Of a stretch of 64,000 bases of DNA, positions 23,786-34,092 are shown one piece after another. The DNA is taken from NCBI GenBank assembly GCA_001574975.1, contig KQ965742.1, forward strand, positions 191,696 through 255,695, read 5' to 3'. A program made the position numbers and the translations under genes. The notes under the pieces are model-generated. The model made no database searches, was not told where the DNA came from, and saw only the letters and a list, made by a program, of their open reading frames with translations. Source of the stretch: Gonapodya prolifera JEL478. Taxonomy: Eukaryota; Monoblepharomycota; Monoblepharidomycetes; Monoblepharidales; Gonapodyaceae. Position 1 is the stretch's first letter. Each line of letters begins with the position of its first letter.

Positions 23786-25352
23786 CTATTCGTCCTCTTC
23801 CTCATCATTCTGCATCCCATCTTCCTCGTCCTCACCTCTCAACTTCTTTTGCCCGCCCTGTCTCACCTTGGCAATCCGCTCGTCATCTTTCTGTCCTCGC
23901 CAATCACCGACCCACTTTTCCCCACACGACGGGCAGTTGCGATTGGCGAGCGACACGCGCGCAAAGCGCAGCGTCGCGCACGACGAGTGCATGCGAAGAG
24001 GACAGTTGGGGTTCGCACAGGCTTCGGAGTGCTTTGGGAAAGAAACCGTAAATCATGGTGAATGAAAGGAAAGGAAACGTGGACGACGTGACAAAGCTCT
24101 CACCTTGGTGACAATGATTTCTTTACATGCTTCACACGGAGCAATTTCGTCAAAGTTTTCGAGGAGGTATGGTTTCAGCTCCAAGATGCTGCGCACGGAC
24201 AGGTGGTAGCGACCCTTACTGGACGACGGAGCACCGCACCGTACCGCAACCATCAAATCAATAACACATGCAGTTTCTCGGTGCTCGCTCGCTTTTGATT
24301 CTCACGTCGGCTCAACGATCCAATGGTCAGCCACGAGCTGATTCATGAACTCCTCGCAGTCTTTCTCCGATAGTTTCTTGCGGCCTGTAAACTTGATGCT
24401 TTTGAGGCTGTGGAGTATTTTGAGCGAGCCCACTTCGTAGAGCTCCTCTGGGGCGTCAACCAAGAGTTCAAGCTTTTAGCGAGATACAAAGTTGAAGAGC
24501 CGCATTGAACCTCAGCGAATGGCACAGCCCTTACCAAGTGCTTTAAAAATAATATTTGGTGGTCCTCGTATCCTGTCGCAAGCTGTGAGATGGCATCCCG
24601 TCGCGTGTTCACCTGTCGTATTTCGTGCTTAGAACGACAGCAAGAACCCGTTTCTCTCTTCGCTCCGCGGACGACTTGGTCAGCACTTCGCGCTAAGGCC
24701 TCGGGCTCGCCGCGCTCGCAGGGCTCAACTGTGCTTCCCTGGCTTGCCTTGTCCGTTCCGCCCNCCCCCCCCTGACAGCCTCGGTCAGCGCCTCGCGGTG
24801 CTTAGGCCTCGGGTCATAATTCGCTCGACGGCTCGCTCCGCGAAAGAGTCCTCGGTCAGCGATAACGCGCTTAGGACTCGGTGCTCGGTCTTCCTTGCTT
24901 CGCACACCAGACCTCGCTTCGCGTCTCGCAACGCCGGACTCTGGCTTCCATTGTTCGACCACGCAAACCCACCAAAGCATAATAGACGCTTCCGTCTGGA
25001 TCCTTTCCCTTCTTGAGTTCCAAATCAATCAACTGAAGTTTGTCGTTGACAGAACGAACAAAGTCAGAGAGCGTTCCTGGGTCCACATCTACCAACGTTT
25101 TACGAAAGCAGTGAAAGAAAATTTGCTGAGTAACTTGTTCGACGGGCATTGCGATGTCGTCTCGAACAGAGTGGTGGTGGACTCACCTGTTTTCTGGCAC
25201 GCGTCTCTGTGGCACTGCCTCAACTCTTCCTCCTCGAGGAATCTGCGTGATATGATGGCCTGCAAAAACAGGCGGTGCTCGTCCCCGAACGCTGCAACCA
25301 TTTGCTGCGGGTAAATCTGCCGCTCGGCAGAACTCTTGCAGTCCTCGTCCAT
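23786..25352 (-). CDS. NSE1: SMC5/6 complex subunit NSE1 (RING-like)
   Basis: Subunit of the SMC5/6 DNA-repair complex with a variant RING. Splicing gives MDEDCKSSAERQIYPQQ, QAIISRRFLEEEELRQC, then VTQQIFFHCFRKTLVDVDPG, a winged-helix part, and DHWIVEPTKGRYHLSVRSIL spliced in phase. The C-terminal variant RING reads CEACKEIIVTK-HSEACANPNC-MHSSC-CPSCGEKW, followed by an acidic tail. The ATG at 25352 is used; the in-frame TTG just upstream is not a start. One intron (24613-24972, 360 nt) is four to six times longer than its neighbours because it holds a repeat element described separately. The start lies close to the CLC gene on the other strand. Confidence 0.88.
24613..24972. repeat. GC-rich hairpin repeat filling an NSE1 intron
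   Basis: Inside this intron a unit of the type AGCGCC-loop-GGTGCTTAGG flanked by CTCGGTC and CCTCGG recurs near 24682, 24787-24806 and 24858, each able to fold into a short hairpin (AGCG...CGCT). A C tract with one unresolved base lies at 24761-24772. The unit at 24787-24806 matches 18 of 20 bases of the reverse complement of 26451-26470. No coding capacity, terminal inverted repeats or target duplications were recognised. It is best called a non-autonomous or satellite-like repeat of unknown class. Confidence 0.6.
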
Positions 25353-25694
25353 CAATTCCAAGCACGAGACGGCTCACTCCCCGTCCGCACAGCCGGCATC
25401 TCAAAATCGCAGAGACACCAGAATCGAACAGGAAATTGGAGCCGTGTATGTGACCCAGTTGCCACGATACTCTCGGTTGCACAATCTCACTCTTTCAACT
25501 GACTGGTGCCCACTGGGACTGAAGAATTGCATCAAAGGAGATTGCAGCGATGGCAAGTTCGCTCATGGCAAGTTAATGGGCTCACTTTTCGAACAGAACT
25601 TCCTTAACAGCGAGCTGTATCCACCACTGGCACTGCCGTTCTTGATGGACTGGTAACTGAACCGGTGGACGCTGGGGCATTCGATCCCATCCAC

Positions 25695-28600
25695 ATGTCC
25701 TCTGGTCGAGACGGAATCGATGGCGGGGAGTATGCCAATTTCGCCTCTATTGATTGGATTAGAGACTTCGCAAAAGGTTCGGCTTCACTCCCTTTGTGAG
25801 AGAAACGTTTCTTAGTAACTTTGGCACTTTCCCACCAATTTCTCACGAACGGAGTAGACCGCGATCGAGTTTTGCAGCTACGCCACATGGGAGGTCTTCA
25901 AGGTTTCACCGCGCGACTCGTCGACGCTTCCCAAGCTTGGGTATTGGTGCTCGTTATTGGTGAGTTACCGTTGGGGGTCGGGGGNNNNNNNNNNNNNNNN
26001 NNNNNNNNNNNNNNNNNNNNNNNNNNNNNNNNNNNNNNNNNNNNNNNNNNNNNNNNNNNNNNNNNNNNNNNNNNNNNNNNNNNNNNNNNNNNNNNNNNNN
26101 NNNNNNNNNNNNNNNNNNNNNNNNNNNNNNNNNNNNNNNNNNNNNNNNNNNNNNNNNNNNNNNNNNNNNNNNNNNNNNNNNNNNNNNNNNNNNNNNNNNN
26201 NNNNNNNNNNNNNNNNNNNNNNNNNNNNNNNNNNNNNNNNNNNNNNNNNNNNNNNNNNNNNNNNNNNNNNNNNNNNNNNNNNNNNNNNNNNNNNNNNNNN
26301 NNNNNNNNNNNNNNNNNNNNNNNNNNNNNNNNNNNNNNNNNNNNNNNNNNGGGGGGGGGGCAGGACGGAACGGATGGAGCAAAGCCGAGTGAAGTGGAGT
26401 CGCGCCCCGCAACCGCAGCGAGCCGTCCGAGCGTAGTGAGGACACCAAGGCCTAAGCGCCGCTAGGCGCTTACCAAGGAGTCCGCCGGAGGCGAGCGATC
26501 CGCGGATCGGAATACGAGCCCGGAGCGAGTTCGACGCCTAGCGCCGCTCGATAACATATCCTGAATTGAGCCCCCTGTCGCTCATTCCTCCTCAACCAGG
26601 CATCGCTTGTGGCGTAATTTCCGCGTGGATCGATGTTGCGACGGAATGGCTGAGCGACGTCAAATTTGGGTACTGCTCGGCTGGATTCTACCTGAACCGC
26701 CGCTTTTGCTGTTCGACCAGTTCATGTAGGTGACGCCCCATTCAATATGCGCCACACTCTTTCTGTCTTATTGATCGGGTCATGTCTCAGCCCACTCCCA
26801 CTGTACGGATTGGGTTCCCTGGTCATCTGCCCTCCGTCCTTCCGACTCGGTGATGGGTCGCTTTACTGGCTTTGTATTCTTTACAAGCTTCAGCCTTCTC
26901 TTCGCAGTCTCTGCGGGTGTGCTTGCCAAACGCTACGCACCCTACGCTGCCGGATCCGGAATCCCAGGTGAGGTGTTCAATCATGCCACCCTCCTTCTCC
27001 TTTGTGCGTTTCTGATTCCTTGCCTGTCGTGTCCTTGAGAGGTGAAAACCATTCTCGGAGGGTTCATCATTCGCAAGTTTCTTGGCGGGTGGACACTGTT
27101 GATCAAGTGTATTGGTTTGGTGCTGTCCACTTCGACACCTCTCGCTCTCGGGAAAGAAGGTATTATAGTTCTTCGTTTTTCACACGAAAGGGCGCTTTTT
27201 CAGAGCCTTGCGATTCGTTTTAAGGTCCCATGGTTCATGTCGCATGGTACGTCGGAAAACCAAAGTTGCTTTGTGGTACCTGCAAGTCCTAATGCCACTT
27301 ACTTGACAGTTGCGTTGGCAACGTTTTCACACGGCTCTTTGCGAAATACAATTTGAACGAAGTGAAGCGACGTGAGATACTCTCTGCTGCCAGTGCTGCT
27401 GGTGTGAGCATCGCTTTTGGAGCACCCATTGGCGGCGTATTGTTCAGCCTGGAAGAAGGTTCGTACTACCGTGTTTGTGCATTTCCGTCCCCTGCCACCA
27501 AATACAAATACCATCACTCTTCTGTTCTTTAAGTGTCGGCATACTTCCCGATGAAAACACTTTGGCGCTCCTTCCTCTGTGCGATGGTGGCCGCAATCAG
27601 TCTCCAATTCATGGACCCGTTTCGAACGGGCAAACTCGTTCTTTTCCAGACGACCTATTCTCGACCGTGGCACGCGTTCGAAATGCCGTTTTTCGTTCTG
27701 CTCGGCGTGGCTGGCGGCCTGTTTGGAGCAGGGTTCGTCAGGTTTAACATGAAGCTCGCGGAGATCAGGAAAAGAACCAAGCTGGCGAGCATGGGTCTGG
27801 CGGAAGTGGTGGCAATCACGTTTCTCACGTGTGTAATTGGATATCCCATTAGCTACATGAGGTGGGTGATTTGAGAGGGTTGCTTAACTAACACATATGG
27901 TTGATGGTACATAGTGTGAGTGCGTTGGAGCTCCTATCGAATCTGTTCCGGGAGTGTCAAGAGATGGACTTTGACTTTGCCGGCTTGTGCGACACGTCGT
28001 CCACGACACGAAGCGTCCTCCTTCTTCTGATTTCTTGGGTCCTGAAAGCGTTCCTCATGACTGTGACCATCGGCGTGAAAATTCCCGCCGGTTCGTATGT
28101 ACCGTCGATGGCCGTTGGTGCTTGCGTCGGTCGTGCTGTCGGAATACTGGTCCAAGCGATGCAAAAGGCCGTCCCCGATGCAGCCATTTTCTCCTCGTGT
28201 GCAAAGGAAACAATTTGTGTTACACCTGGTGAGGGTGCTCTCGAGTGCAGAGGCGGGGAGTTCCATGGTGTTGAAGCTAAATGTTGGATTTCGAAGGCAC
28301 GTACGCCATGGTCGGTGCAGCGGCGTCACTTGCGGGAGTTACTCGAATGACTGTCAGTCTCGCAGTGATTATGTTCGAGGTGACGGGTGCATTGACGTAT
28401 CGTAAGTGTGGACGATTCTTGTTGCACCTCAATCCATTATGCTTACTGCATGATTGCGTTTTCAGTGCTTCCAATTATGTTGAGTGTAATGACTGCGAAA
28501 TGGGTTGCAGACATGTTTGGGAAGGAAACAATCGTCGAAGGCATGATACATATGAACAAGTACCCTTTCCTCGACAACAAAGAGGAGTACCATTTGCAAA

Positions 28601-29392
28601 CTCGGTATGTTCACACCGCATTTTCCCTTTTGAACGCCGCTCAACGTGACCAGCGTCACAGAATAGAATCCGTGATGACTCCGGTTCATCAACTTCAAGT
28701 CATTAACGCAGACGGAGAGAAACTCAGTCATCTTGAGGATTTGATTCTGCGCTTTGACCTGAAGGGATACCCCGTCGTGGATTCAACTGCTGCTTCGGGA
28801 CCACTGCTCGTTGGATGGATTGGGAGAGCTGAGCTCCGACAGGCACTGGGTGGGGCGTCATGCGTTACGTCCCGTTTTGATGCTTTACTCATCAAGTGAC
28901 TGTTGACAGAACCTGCACGCAAGAGTGGTCGAGTGCACTTGGGTACCAAATGCACATTCAAGCCATCTGTGAATGGTGGAGGTCGACCCAGTCGTCACCG
29001 CGTTGACGACTCGGAAGACGCGAATGGCGATCGGACCTATCTGCGGCGTGATAGTAGCGAAAGCGACGAAGTTTTGAATCTTTCGTCGTGGATGGATGTC
29101 GCGCCGTTCACTGTGAGCCCTCGCATGTCCATGGACTTGGTGCTTGAGCTGTTCAAAAAAATGGGGTGCGTGCGCGAATGATCTTTGGCCGCCAACTCCT
29201 TCTCACATTTCATCGAATGAGTATAGTCTCACGAATGTGATCGTTGCAAAGGCGGGAATACTGAAGGGACTCTTGTCCAAGAAGGATCTGTTGAAGCATC
29301 TTTCATCAGTACACGGAAGCACAGGTTGGATTCAATGGGGCGATGAGAGAACTTTGCCTAGTTTATCTAGTTTATGGGCATTGTTGCGATAA
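25695..29392 (+). CDS. GEF1: CLC chloride/proton exchanger (GEF1 type)
   Basis: Intracellular CLC antiporter, in yeast needed for copper and iron handling in late secretory compartments. The product has [16 protein letters not shown] at the N-terminus, [17 protein letters not shown], the spliced selectivity motif [18 protein letters not shown] (the gating glutamate), [14 protein letters not shown] (the proton glutamate typical of exchangers), [12 protein letters not shown], and two C-terminal CBS-type regions ([15 protein letters not shown] and the end around [16 protein letters not shown]). About a dozen exons. The intron 25960-26599 contains the assembly gap. The start at 25695 is the first in-frame ATG; an extra 5' exon from around 25360-25450 is possible. 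The last codons and stop lie in a tandemly duplicated 81-bp unit. Confidence 0.9.
25985..26350. other. Assembly gap (366 N) inside a CLC intron
   Basis: An unbroken run of N flanked by G tracts (four G before, a run of G after). The flanking exons splice in phase around it (GTT ATT G / GC ATC GCT), so the gap lies wholly in an intron and does not interrupt coding sequence. Gap size may be nominal. Confidence 0.97.
26351..26545. repeat. Inverted relative of the NSE1-intron hairpin repeat
   Basis: Downstream of the gap comes a G tract and about 190 bp of GC-rich sequence. TAAGCGCC-GCTA-GGCGCTTA forms a perfect 8-bp stem around 26453-26472, and GATCCGCGGATC is a perfect 12-bp palindrome further on. 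Bases 26451-26470 match, on the other strand, 18 of 20 bases of the unit at 24787-24806. The rest of the CLC intron is unremarkable. No ORF of interest. Confidence 0.6.
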
Positions 29393-29506
29393 AAAATGAT
29401 TCTGGTGCGACGGCGTTACGTTGATGAAAGAACTTTGCCTAGTTTATCTAGTTTATGGGCATTGTTGCGATAAAAAATGATTCTGGTGCGACGGCGTTAC
29501 GTTGAC
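29346..29506. repeat. 81-bp tandem duplication across the CLC stop codon
   Basis: Two near-identical units with period 81 bp; ACTTTGCCTAGTTTATCTAG begins at 29351 and again at 29432. The first copy holds the last 14 codons and stop of the CLC gene plus its 3' flank; the second lies entirely downstream. Within each unit CTAGTTTAT is itself repeated. The period is a multiple of three, but the first stop precedes copy two. The high identity suggests recent slippage or unequal exchange, or an assembly artefact. Confidence 0.9.
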
Positions 29507-29725
29507 TGTGAGATTGTGAACAGATGGTGTCCGGCAGGGAAACGCGCCCAAACGCGGGTGGACTCATGGGCGGAAAGGATAGATTTCACTTGTATCTACT
29601 TCTCTATTTCTTCGGTAGTACTACAGTATTCTCTGATATCTGGAGTCCGCCATGATCGAGATCTCGCCGCCTCAGGGGTCACCTCCAAAACCCGTTGCAA
29701 CCAATCACCGCTCACCTTGAATCCG

Positions 29726-30879
29726 ATGCGGAGTCGAGGAAGCATATTTCGGCCCATTGCGCTACCACTTCCCCTTCTCCTTCTCTTTTACGACGCACTC
29801 CCCGTCGATTCCCAAACCGTGACGTCCACCATCTCCACCGCGACCGCCACCTTACCGCCAACCTCGGTCCTCCCATTAGCCATTTTCTCCGCTCCTGTTG
29901 GTTCTCCCCCACCAACCTTCGTCTCTTCACCCCTTTCATCGTCGTCGGGTCCGGACTTGACCGTGATTGTCGCATCTGTTGGATCGGTTCTCGCCGCCCT
30001 TTTAATAATCATTGGTGGTGTGATGATGCACAAGCGAAGAGTTGCAAAGCGACTCAGATTGGCGGCCGAAGCTCGTGGGCAGCATGGGAATCCCGAATAC
30101 GTCTACGACTCGGAGGTTTGGGAGGACGATTACCGAGTCGACCCGCATTTCTGGCAACCGGTTGTTCCGGGCGTTGGACCTTCGGTGAGTAATAACTATG
30201 GATTGCAGTGCACTTTGCAGGACGGCCTTTGTGCTCGATTTGTCTTTGAGGTTGCGATCTCTTGTTCGAGTTCGATCCCTCACATATCTCCCCCCCCCCT
30301 AGCCACCGCAACCGTCTCCTTACGCTCGACTCATCGGAGTCAGTCTTGCGAATAACCTTCCTGCGTATACGTTTCCCGATGCGGCTCTGCCGGAGCTGGA
30401 AGTTGAAGATGCTGTGAGACAACTCTTAGCATTGGTGATACTCTTCTGAGTAGCTGATGACCAAATCTGTTGGCTCATGTAGTTCTTTCCCACGGAACCG
30501 AACGAGATTCGACTTTCTACTGGCGACAGAGTGAGATTGGAAAGTTGCACGAGGGAAGGTCTTGCTGTTGGTCAAAACCTGGCGACTGGAGAGTTTGGAG
30601 TGTTTCCTCTGTAAGTTCCAAGAATGCACATTTTATTGTCTGTGTCTAACATTCCACCCCCGCAGCTCTAACCTCCGAATCACCTCACCGGTTGTGCCCG
30701 CTGTCCCACTCCAGACTCCCAGTCTGCCACATTCATCCCCAGAACCGTCCCTTCCTTCGCCACCTTCGTCCCCCGAGTTGTCGAGCTCGCCGAATCGGTC
30801 CAAGGTGTGGTCGCGACTACTCGTTGCGAGATGGGGCAAGAAGACGGTGGAGGCTAACACGAACGAGTCCGCCGTGTGA
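29726..30879 (+). CDS. Single-pass membrane protein with cytosolic SH3 domain
   Basis: Four exons (29726-30184, 30303-30413, 30483-30610, 30666-30879), all in phase. It opens with a signal peptide (MRSRGSIFRPIALPLPLLLL), then a Ser/Thr/Pro-rich extracellular stretch likely to be O-glycosylated, one membrane helix (VIVASVGSVLAALLIIIGGV) and a basic stop-transfer (MMHKRRVAKRLR). The cytosolic tail has a Pro patch, an SH3-like domain (FFPTEPNEIRLSTGDRVRLE ... GQNLATGEFGVFPLSNLRI; the ALYDF start and DGW are degenerate) and a Ser/Pro tail. The layout recalls fungal surface sensors of the Fus1/Sho1 kind, though Sho1 has four helices. Ligand and partner are unknown. It sits just upstream of the cortactin-like gene on the other strand (convergent). 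Confidence 0.7.
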
Positions 30880-31070
30880 TATTCTCGTAAAATTTATGTA
30901 TGATATATTGTATTGTTGGGTTTATTTCTTATTGTCGAAGCCTACGGCGCTTTTATCCATTCGGTCCTCTTGGACACCAAATTTGCCCCCATACCCAGTC
31001 GAGTATGTTTCCTTCCTGCAATATTCATTCATGACCCCAATTGATCAAGTAAAGAACAAGTACGCCGATC

Positions 31071-31383
31071 TCACTTTTTATATTCCTCTTTCTGCTTCTC
31101 CTCATGGCCGTTGATCACAGCCTTCCGCAACGACTCAAGATCGTGGTCCGTCTGTCCCCCCTGAGCTGTCGGGGGATTGGATTTCGAGCCCCATCTAGAG
31201 GAGGAGGGTCGAACTCAGCGAGGTGACCTCGAGATGCATGCCATCGCCTCGAACGCACCGTTGCCCCTTCTCTCCCACATCGTTGATAAAGTCCGGATCC
31301 GTTTCCCAGTCGTCGTCATCAACTTTCTTTGATGATTTGGGTGCGGAAGGTTGCTTTACATCTGCTGATTGGGATTTCCACAT
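31071..31383 (-). CDS. Stand-alone cortactin/HS1 N-terminal acidic (NTA) protein
   Basis: Two exons (31383-31259 and 31194-31071) join as CG|A TGG to give an 82-residue protein. It opens MWKSQSADVKQPSAPKSSKK, then [20 protein letters not shown] continues into RWGSKS. Human cortactin begins MWK and has [20 protein letters not shown] then GAKT, so the match covers the whole Arp2/3-binding DDW motif and the conserved helix after it. The rest is a charged helix (ESLRKAVINGHEEKQKEEYK) ending at a stop. The actin-binding repeats and SH3 of cortactin are absent. By family knowledge the DDW motif binds Arp2/3 complex; whether this short form activates or competes is unknown. Expression is not shown, but the precise splice and length argue for a real gene. 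Confidence 0.8.
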
Positions 31384-33008
31384 TATTTGCGCTGAAGACA
31401 ATGAACGATCGCTGGAGACCTGGGTGTGTGTGGTTGCTACGCCACACAAACCAGGGACGCTTCACCTTCACCACAGCACTGGCAAACTGTGTGAGACGAA
31501 TCAGACTCACCAAAGAAACGCTTGGACTTACCGAAGTCTCTCAACAAGTGCACCTTGCTCACACCAATTGGTGTGATCTGCGGATGGCTGGCCCCATGCG
31601 ATGTGAACGAGAGCCCGTTTTACAGACGAAAAATCGTAGAGGATTATAATTCTGATACGAGGTGTGTTCACGTGGTTGGAAATGGCAATGAAGCGGAAAC
31701 GTGAAACGAAACAATCGTAACCATCCTTTGACCAAAAAATGAACTCCAATCAACCCGGCCGTTCGGAATTGTCCCGTCACACCACGGGAAAAGTGAGAGT
31801 CCGTGATGGAACGGACGGGTGAGAATCTCGACGCGGTTCAATTTGGTGGGCAATACATAATGATGGGATTCTTCAATTGCATAGAGTTCGGCAACGCCCA
31901 ACGAGCACGAAGGAATGAGGCTACCGGCAAGCGGTCATTTAGAAGTTCAATGTCGGCGGAGACGCCTTCGCCCAAAACCCATTGGACCTTATCATTCCGT
32001 TATTGGGTTGCTGGGCCTGCGGACCACACACTTCATGGCCCCCAACACCTGGCGTAACAAGGTCAAAAAGTCGAGAACGGACGCCGAGGCCTCTGAAGCA
32101 CCATCGGGATCTGAGAATCTGACAGTGAGTGACATTAGAGTACCGGTCTCCTGGTAAGATGCCCAAGAACCAGTTATATTGATCCTCTATGCTGTCCGAA
32201 TTTGCCCTTGATTTCTTTGGCAACTCCATTTCCATTCAAAACAGCCAAGATGGGCTGCGATGGGACTACATAACTAATTTTGGGAAAGTCTTGGCGAAAA
32301 CCACGGAAGAACACCAACACAGTTTACTTCCGCAGTTTGCCCAAACTAGTCGGCATTTCGCCAATCTCCTATCCGGGACTTTTTCAACTCCTCGCGCCGA
32401 GTAGGTCACGGCCGACCACGTGACTGGCGTTGTGACATAACAGCCTCAATAGTCAAGCCTTGATGTCTTGTATGTGCTCAAAACGTACGTAATAACATTT
32501 TACTTGCTCTACGCACTTTTAAAGCTCGTGGATTTTATTGTTTTGTTTTGATGTTCACATACGACTTTTCATAGCGTACAATATTCTGGATTTCAAGACA
32601 ACTAAGCACGGAGTCCGTTGTCTGACAAGACGCCATTTGGCTCCAATGCGAGCGCTGGTATCAGTACATATGTACATAGGGGGGCCATAGTGTTGAAAAG
32701 TCCACTTGCTGAGTTCAGGCCATACCTCTTCGAGGGTATTGCTGAGATTTTGTCGTTTGGCTTGCGAAGAATCATTCATCGTTCGTATTGAAATCGCGAC
32801 ATAAATGAGGAGGAAGTGAAGGATGACTGGGATGACACTCTGCCGAACGGAAGGTTCCGGGGGAGTTTCGTCCCATTGAGGCTCTACCTGCCGCATCCAC
32901 ATATACTTCTGACATTTCTGTCATTCGGCGCTGCTCGGCTTCTTCTCCATCAACTTACACCTTGCTTTCCTTTCCACCGCTTAAAGGCTGGCGGGCTCCG
33001 AGGAAACT
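31384..33008. other. Region without a confident gene
   Basis: About 1.6 kb between the cortactin-like gene and the ankyrin gene. Several frames carry protein-like fragments but none forms a convincing spliced product. On the minus strand, QVQWVLGEGVSADIELLNDR (about 31970-31910) can be spliced in phase to an upstream SASVLDFLTLLRQ, and VLNGNGVAKEIKGKFGQ lies near 32240-32190. A plus-strand pair of exons starting at an ATG near 32034 and ending 32404 can also be built (donor gtaaga). A 115-codon minus ORF at 32902-32555 has no recognisable motif. One small minus-strand gene may exist here. Confidence 0.35.
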
Positions 33009-33900
33009 ATGAACCGCGGCTCAATCAATGTCGCAAACCTTCTTCTGCTCGAGGCAGCAGAAATCGGCGACGCAGATGGAATAGCGGCCGCGCTAAAAGC
33101 AGGTGCCGAACCTAATTCTCGGAAGGTCGTGACGTTAAGGTCAGCATATATATTGCGTTGCTTGAGCAGCCTATTGCACGAGCCGTACAACAAGAATGCG
33201 AATGAAATGCTAAAACTCCATCCTTTTCGTGTTCTTCATCCTAAACCATAGATGTCTGGTATTTGACGACGTTAAGCGCAGCAAAAAGTTACTGTCCGAC
33301 GAGGAGGTGGAAAAAGGGGTCGGACGATCCGAGAATCGCTATGTCACATGGTCGGCCGAATCAGCTCTCGCTCTCGCCATCATCCACAACCATCCTCAAT
33401 GTGTTGCCGCTCTGTTGGAAGGACGAGCGGATCCCAACCTTCCGGTGGCGTGGCAAGTCGCGCGAGGGAGGCCTATTTGGACGCAGGACGTGTGGAATGG
33501 CATGTTGGAAGGCAAATATGACCTGAATTACCGCTTTGAATCTGCCCTGGCTGTTGCACTTGGATGGGGGGAAGCATTCGAACGAGATGGGACGCCGGTG
33601 CAAATCATGAGGCCGAACGAGCGTCGAGCTGACATGCTTATTAACAAGGGTGGCGCGGTGGTGAGACTGGCAACACCCCAGTCGGCCCAAGAGACAATTC
33701 AGGTGGCGACTGTTTCGCCCAACCCAGACATTGTGGGGTTACTAGTGCAGGCTGGAGCTACTGTGACAGACGATCTTTTAGATGCAGCGAGGCGTCTCGA
33801 AGATAAAACGGACAAGAGGCTGACTGGCGCAATGGACGCGAACACCCTCCCTCGCTCACCTACCTCCTCGTCGATTACCCTTTATAGTATGCACAGTTAG
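33009..33900 (+). CDS. Small ankyrin-repeat protein
   Basis: Two exons (33009-33139 and 33252-33900) join as AG|A. The start (MNRGSINVANLLLLEAAEIG) leads into an ankyrin helix pair and loop (DADGIAAALKAGAEPNSRKV). A second repeat is SALALAIIHNHPQCVAALLEGRADPN, and a weaker one near the end is PNPDIVGLLVQAGATV. The spacer between repeats (RGRPIWTQDVWNGMLEGKYD and onward) is unusual for ankyrin arrays. About 259 residues, no signal peptide or membrane segment, so a cytosolic or nuclear interaction module is the best guess. Function unknown. Confidence 0.75.
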
Positions 33901-34092
33901 ATGCCACGTGGCACCCATTATTATATATTTTTTGGTTTATTGCAGTTTAGAAAGTGTGTAAAAATGAATGTTTTTGGAACTCTGAATTGAATGAGCTTGC
34001 CCATTTGATTTGAAACGTCTTCGCAGCACCACACCACCTTGATTGATTTGATTCGGCACCCAAGTCATAACTCGGAACTTTGAACGCTCCTC

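Noticed and set aside
24693-25028. Overlapping ORFs on both strands across the GC-rich block
   Set aside because: They lie in the NSE1 intron repeat and owe their length to GC-rich composition; they cross unresolved bases.
25336-25656. ORF MQSSSINSK... as the start of the CLC protein
   Set aside because: Its first codon is TTG, it ends in a stop before the conserved EYANF block and its frame does not join it.
30255-30275. GAGTTCGATCCC, resembling a tRNA T-loop
   Set aside because: Flanking five bases do not pair and no A-box or acceptor stem lies upstream; no tRNA was found in the window.
32555-32902. 115-codon minus-strand ORF
   Set aside because: A CMC1/CMC2 twin-Cys protein was tried from a HPSLPPHLC string, but the required CX9C pattern does not follow.
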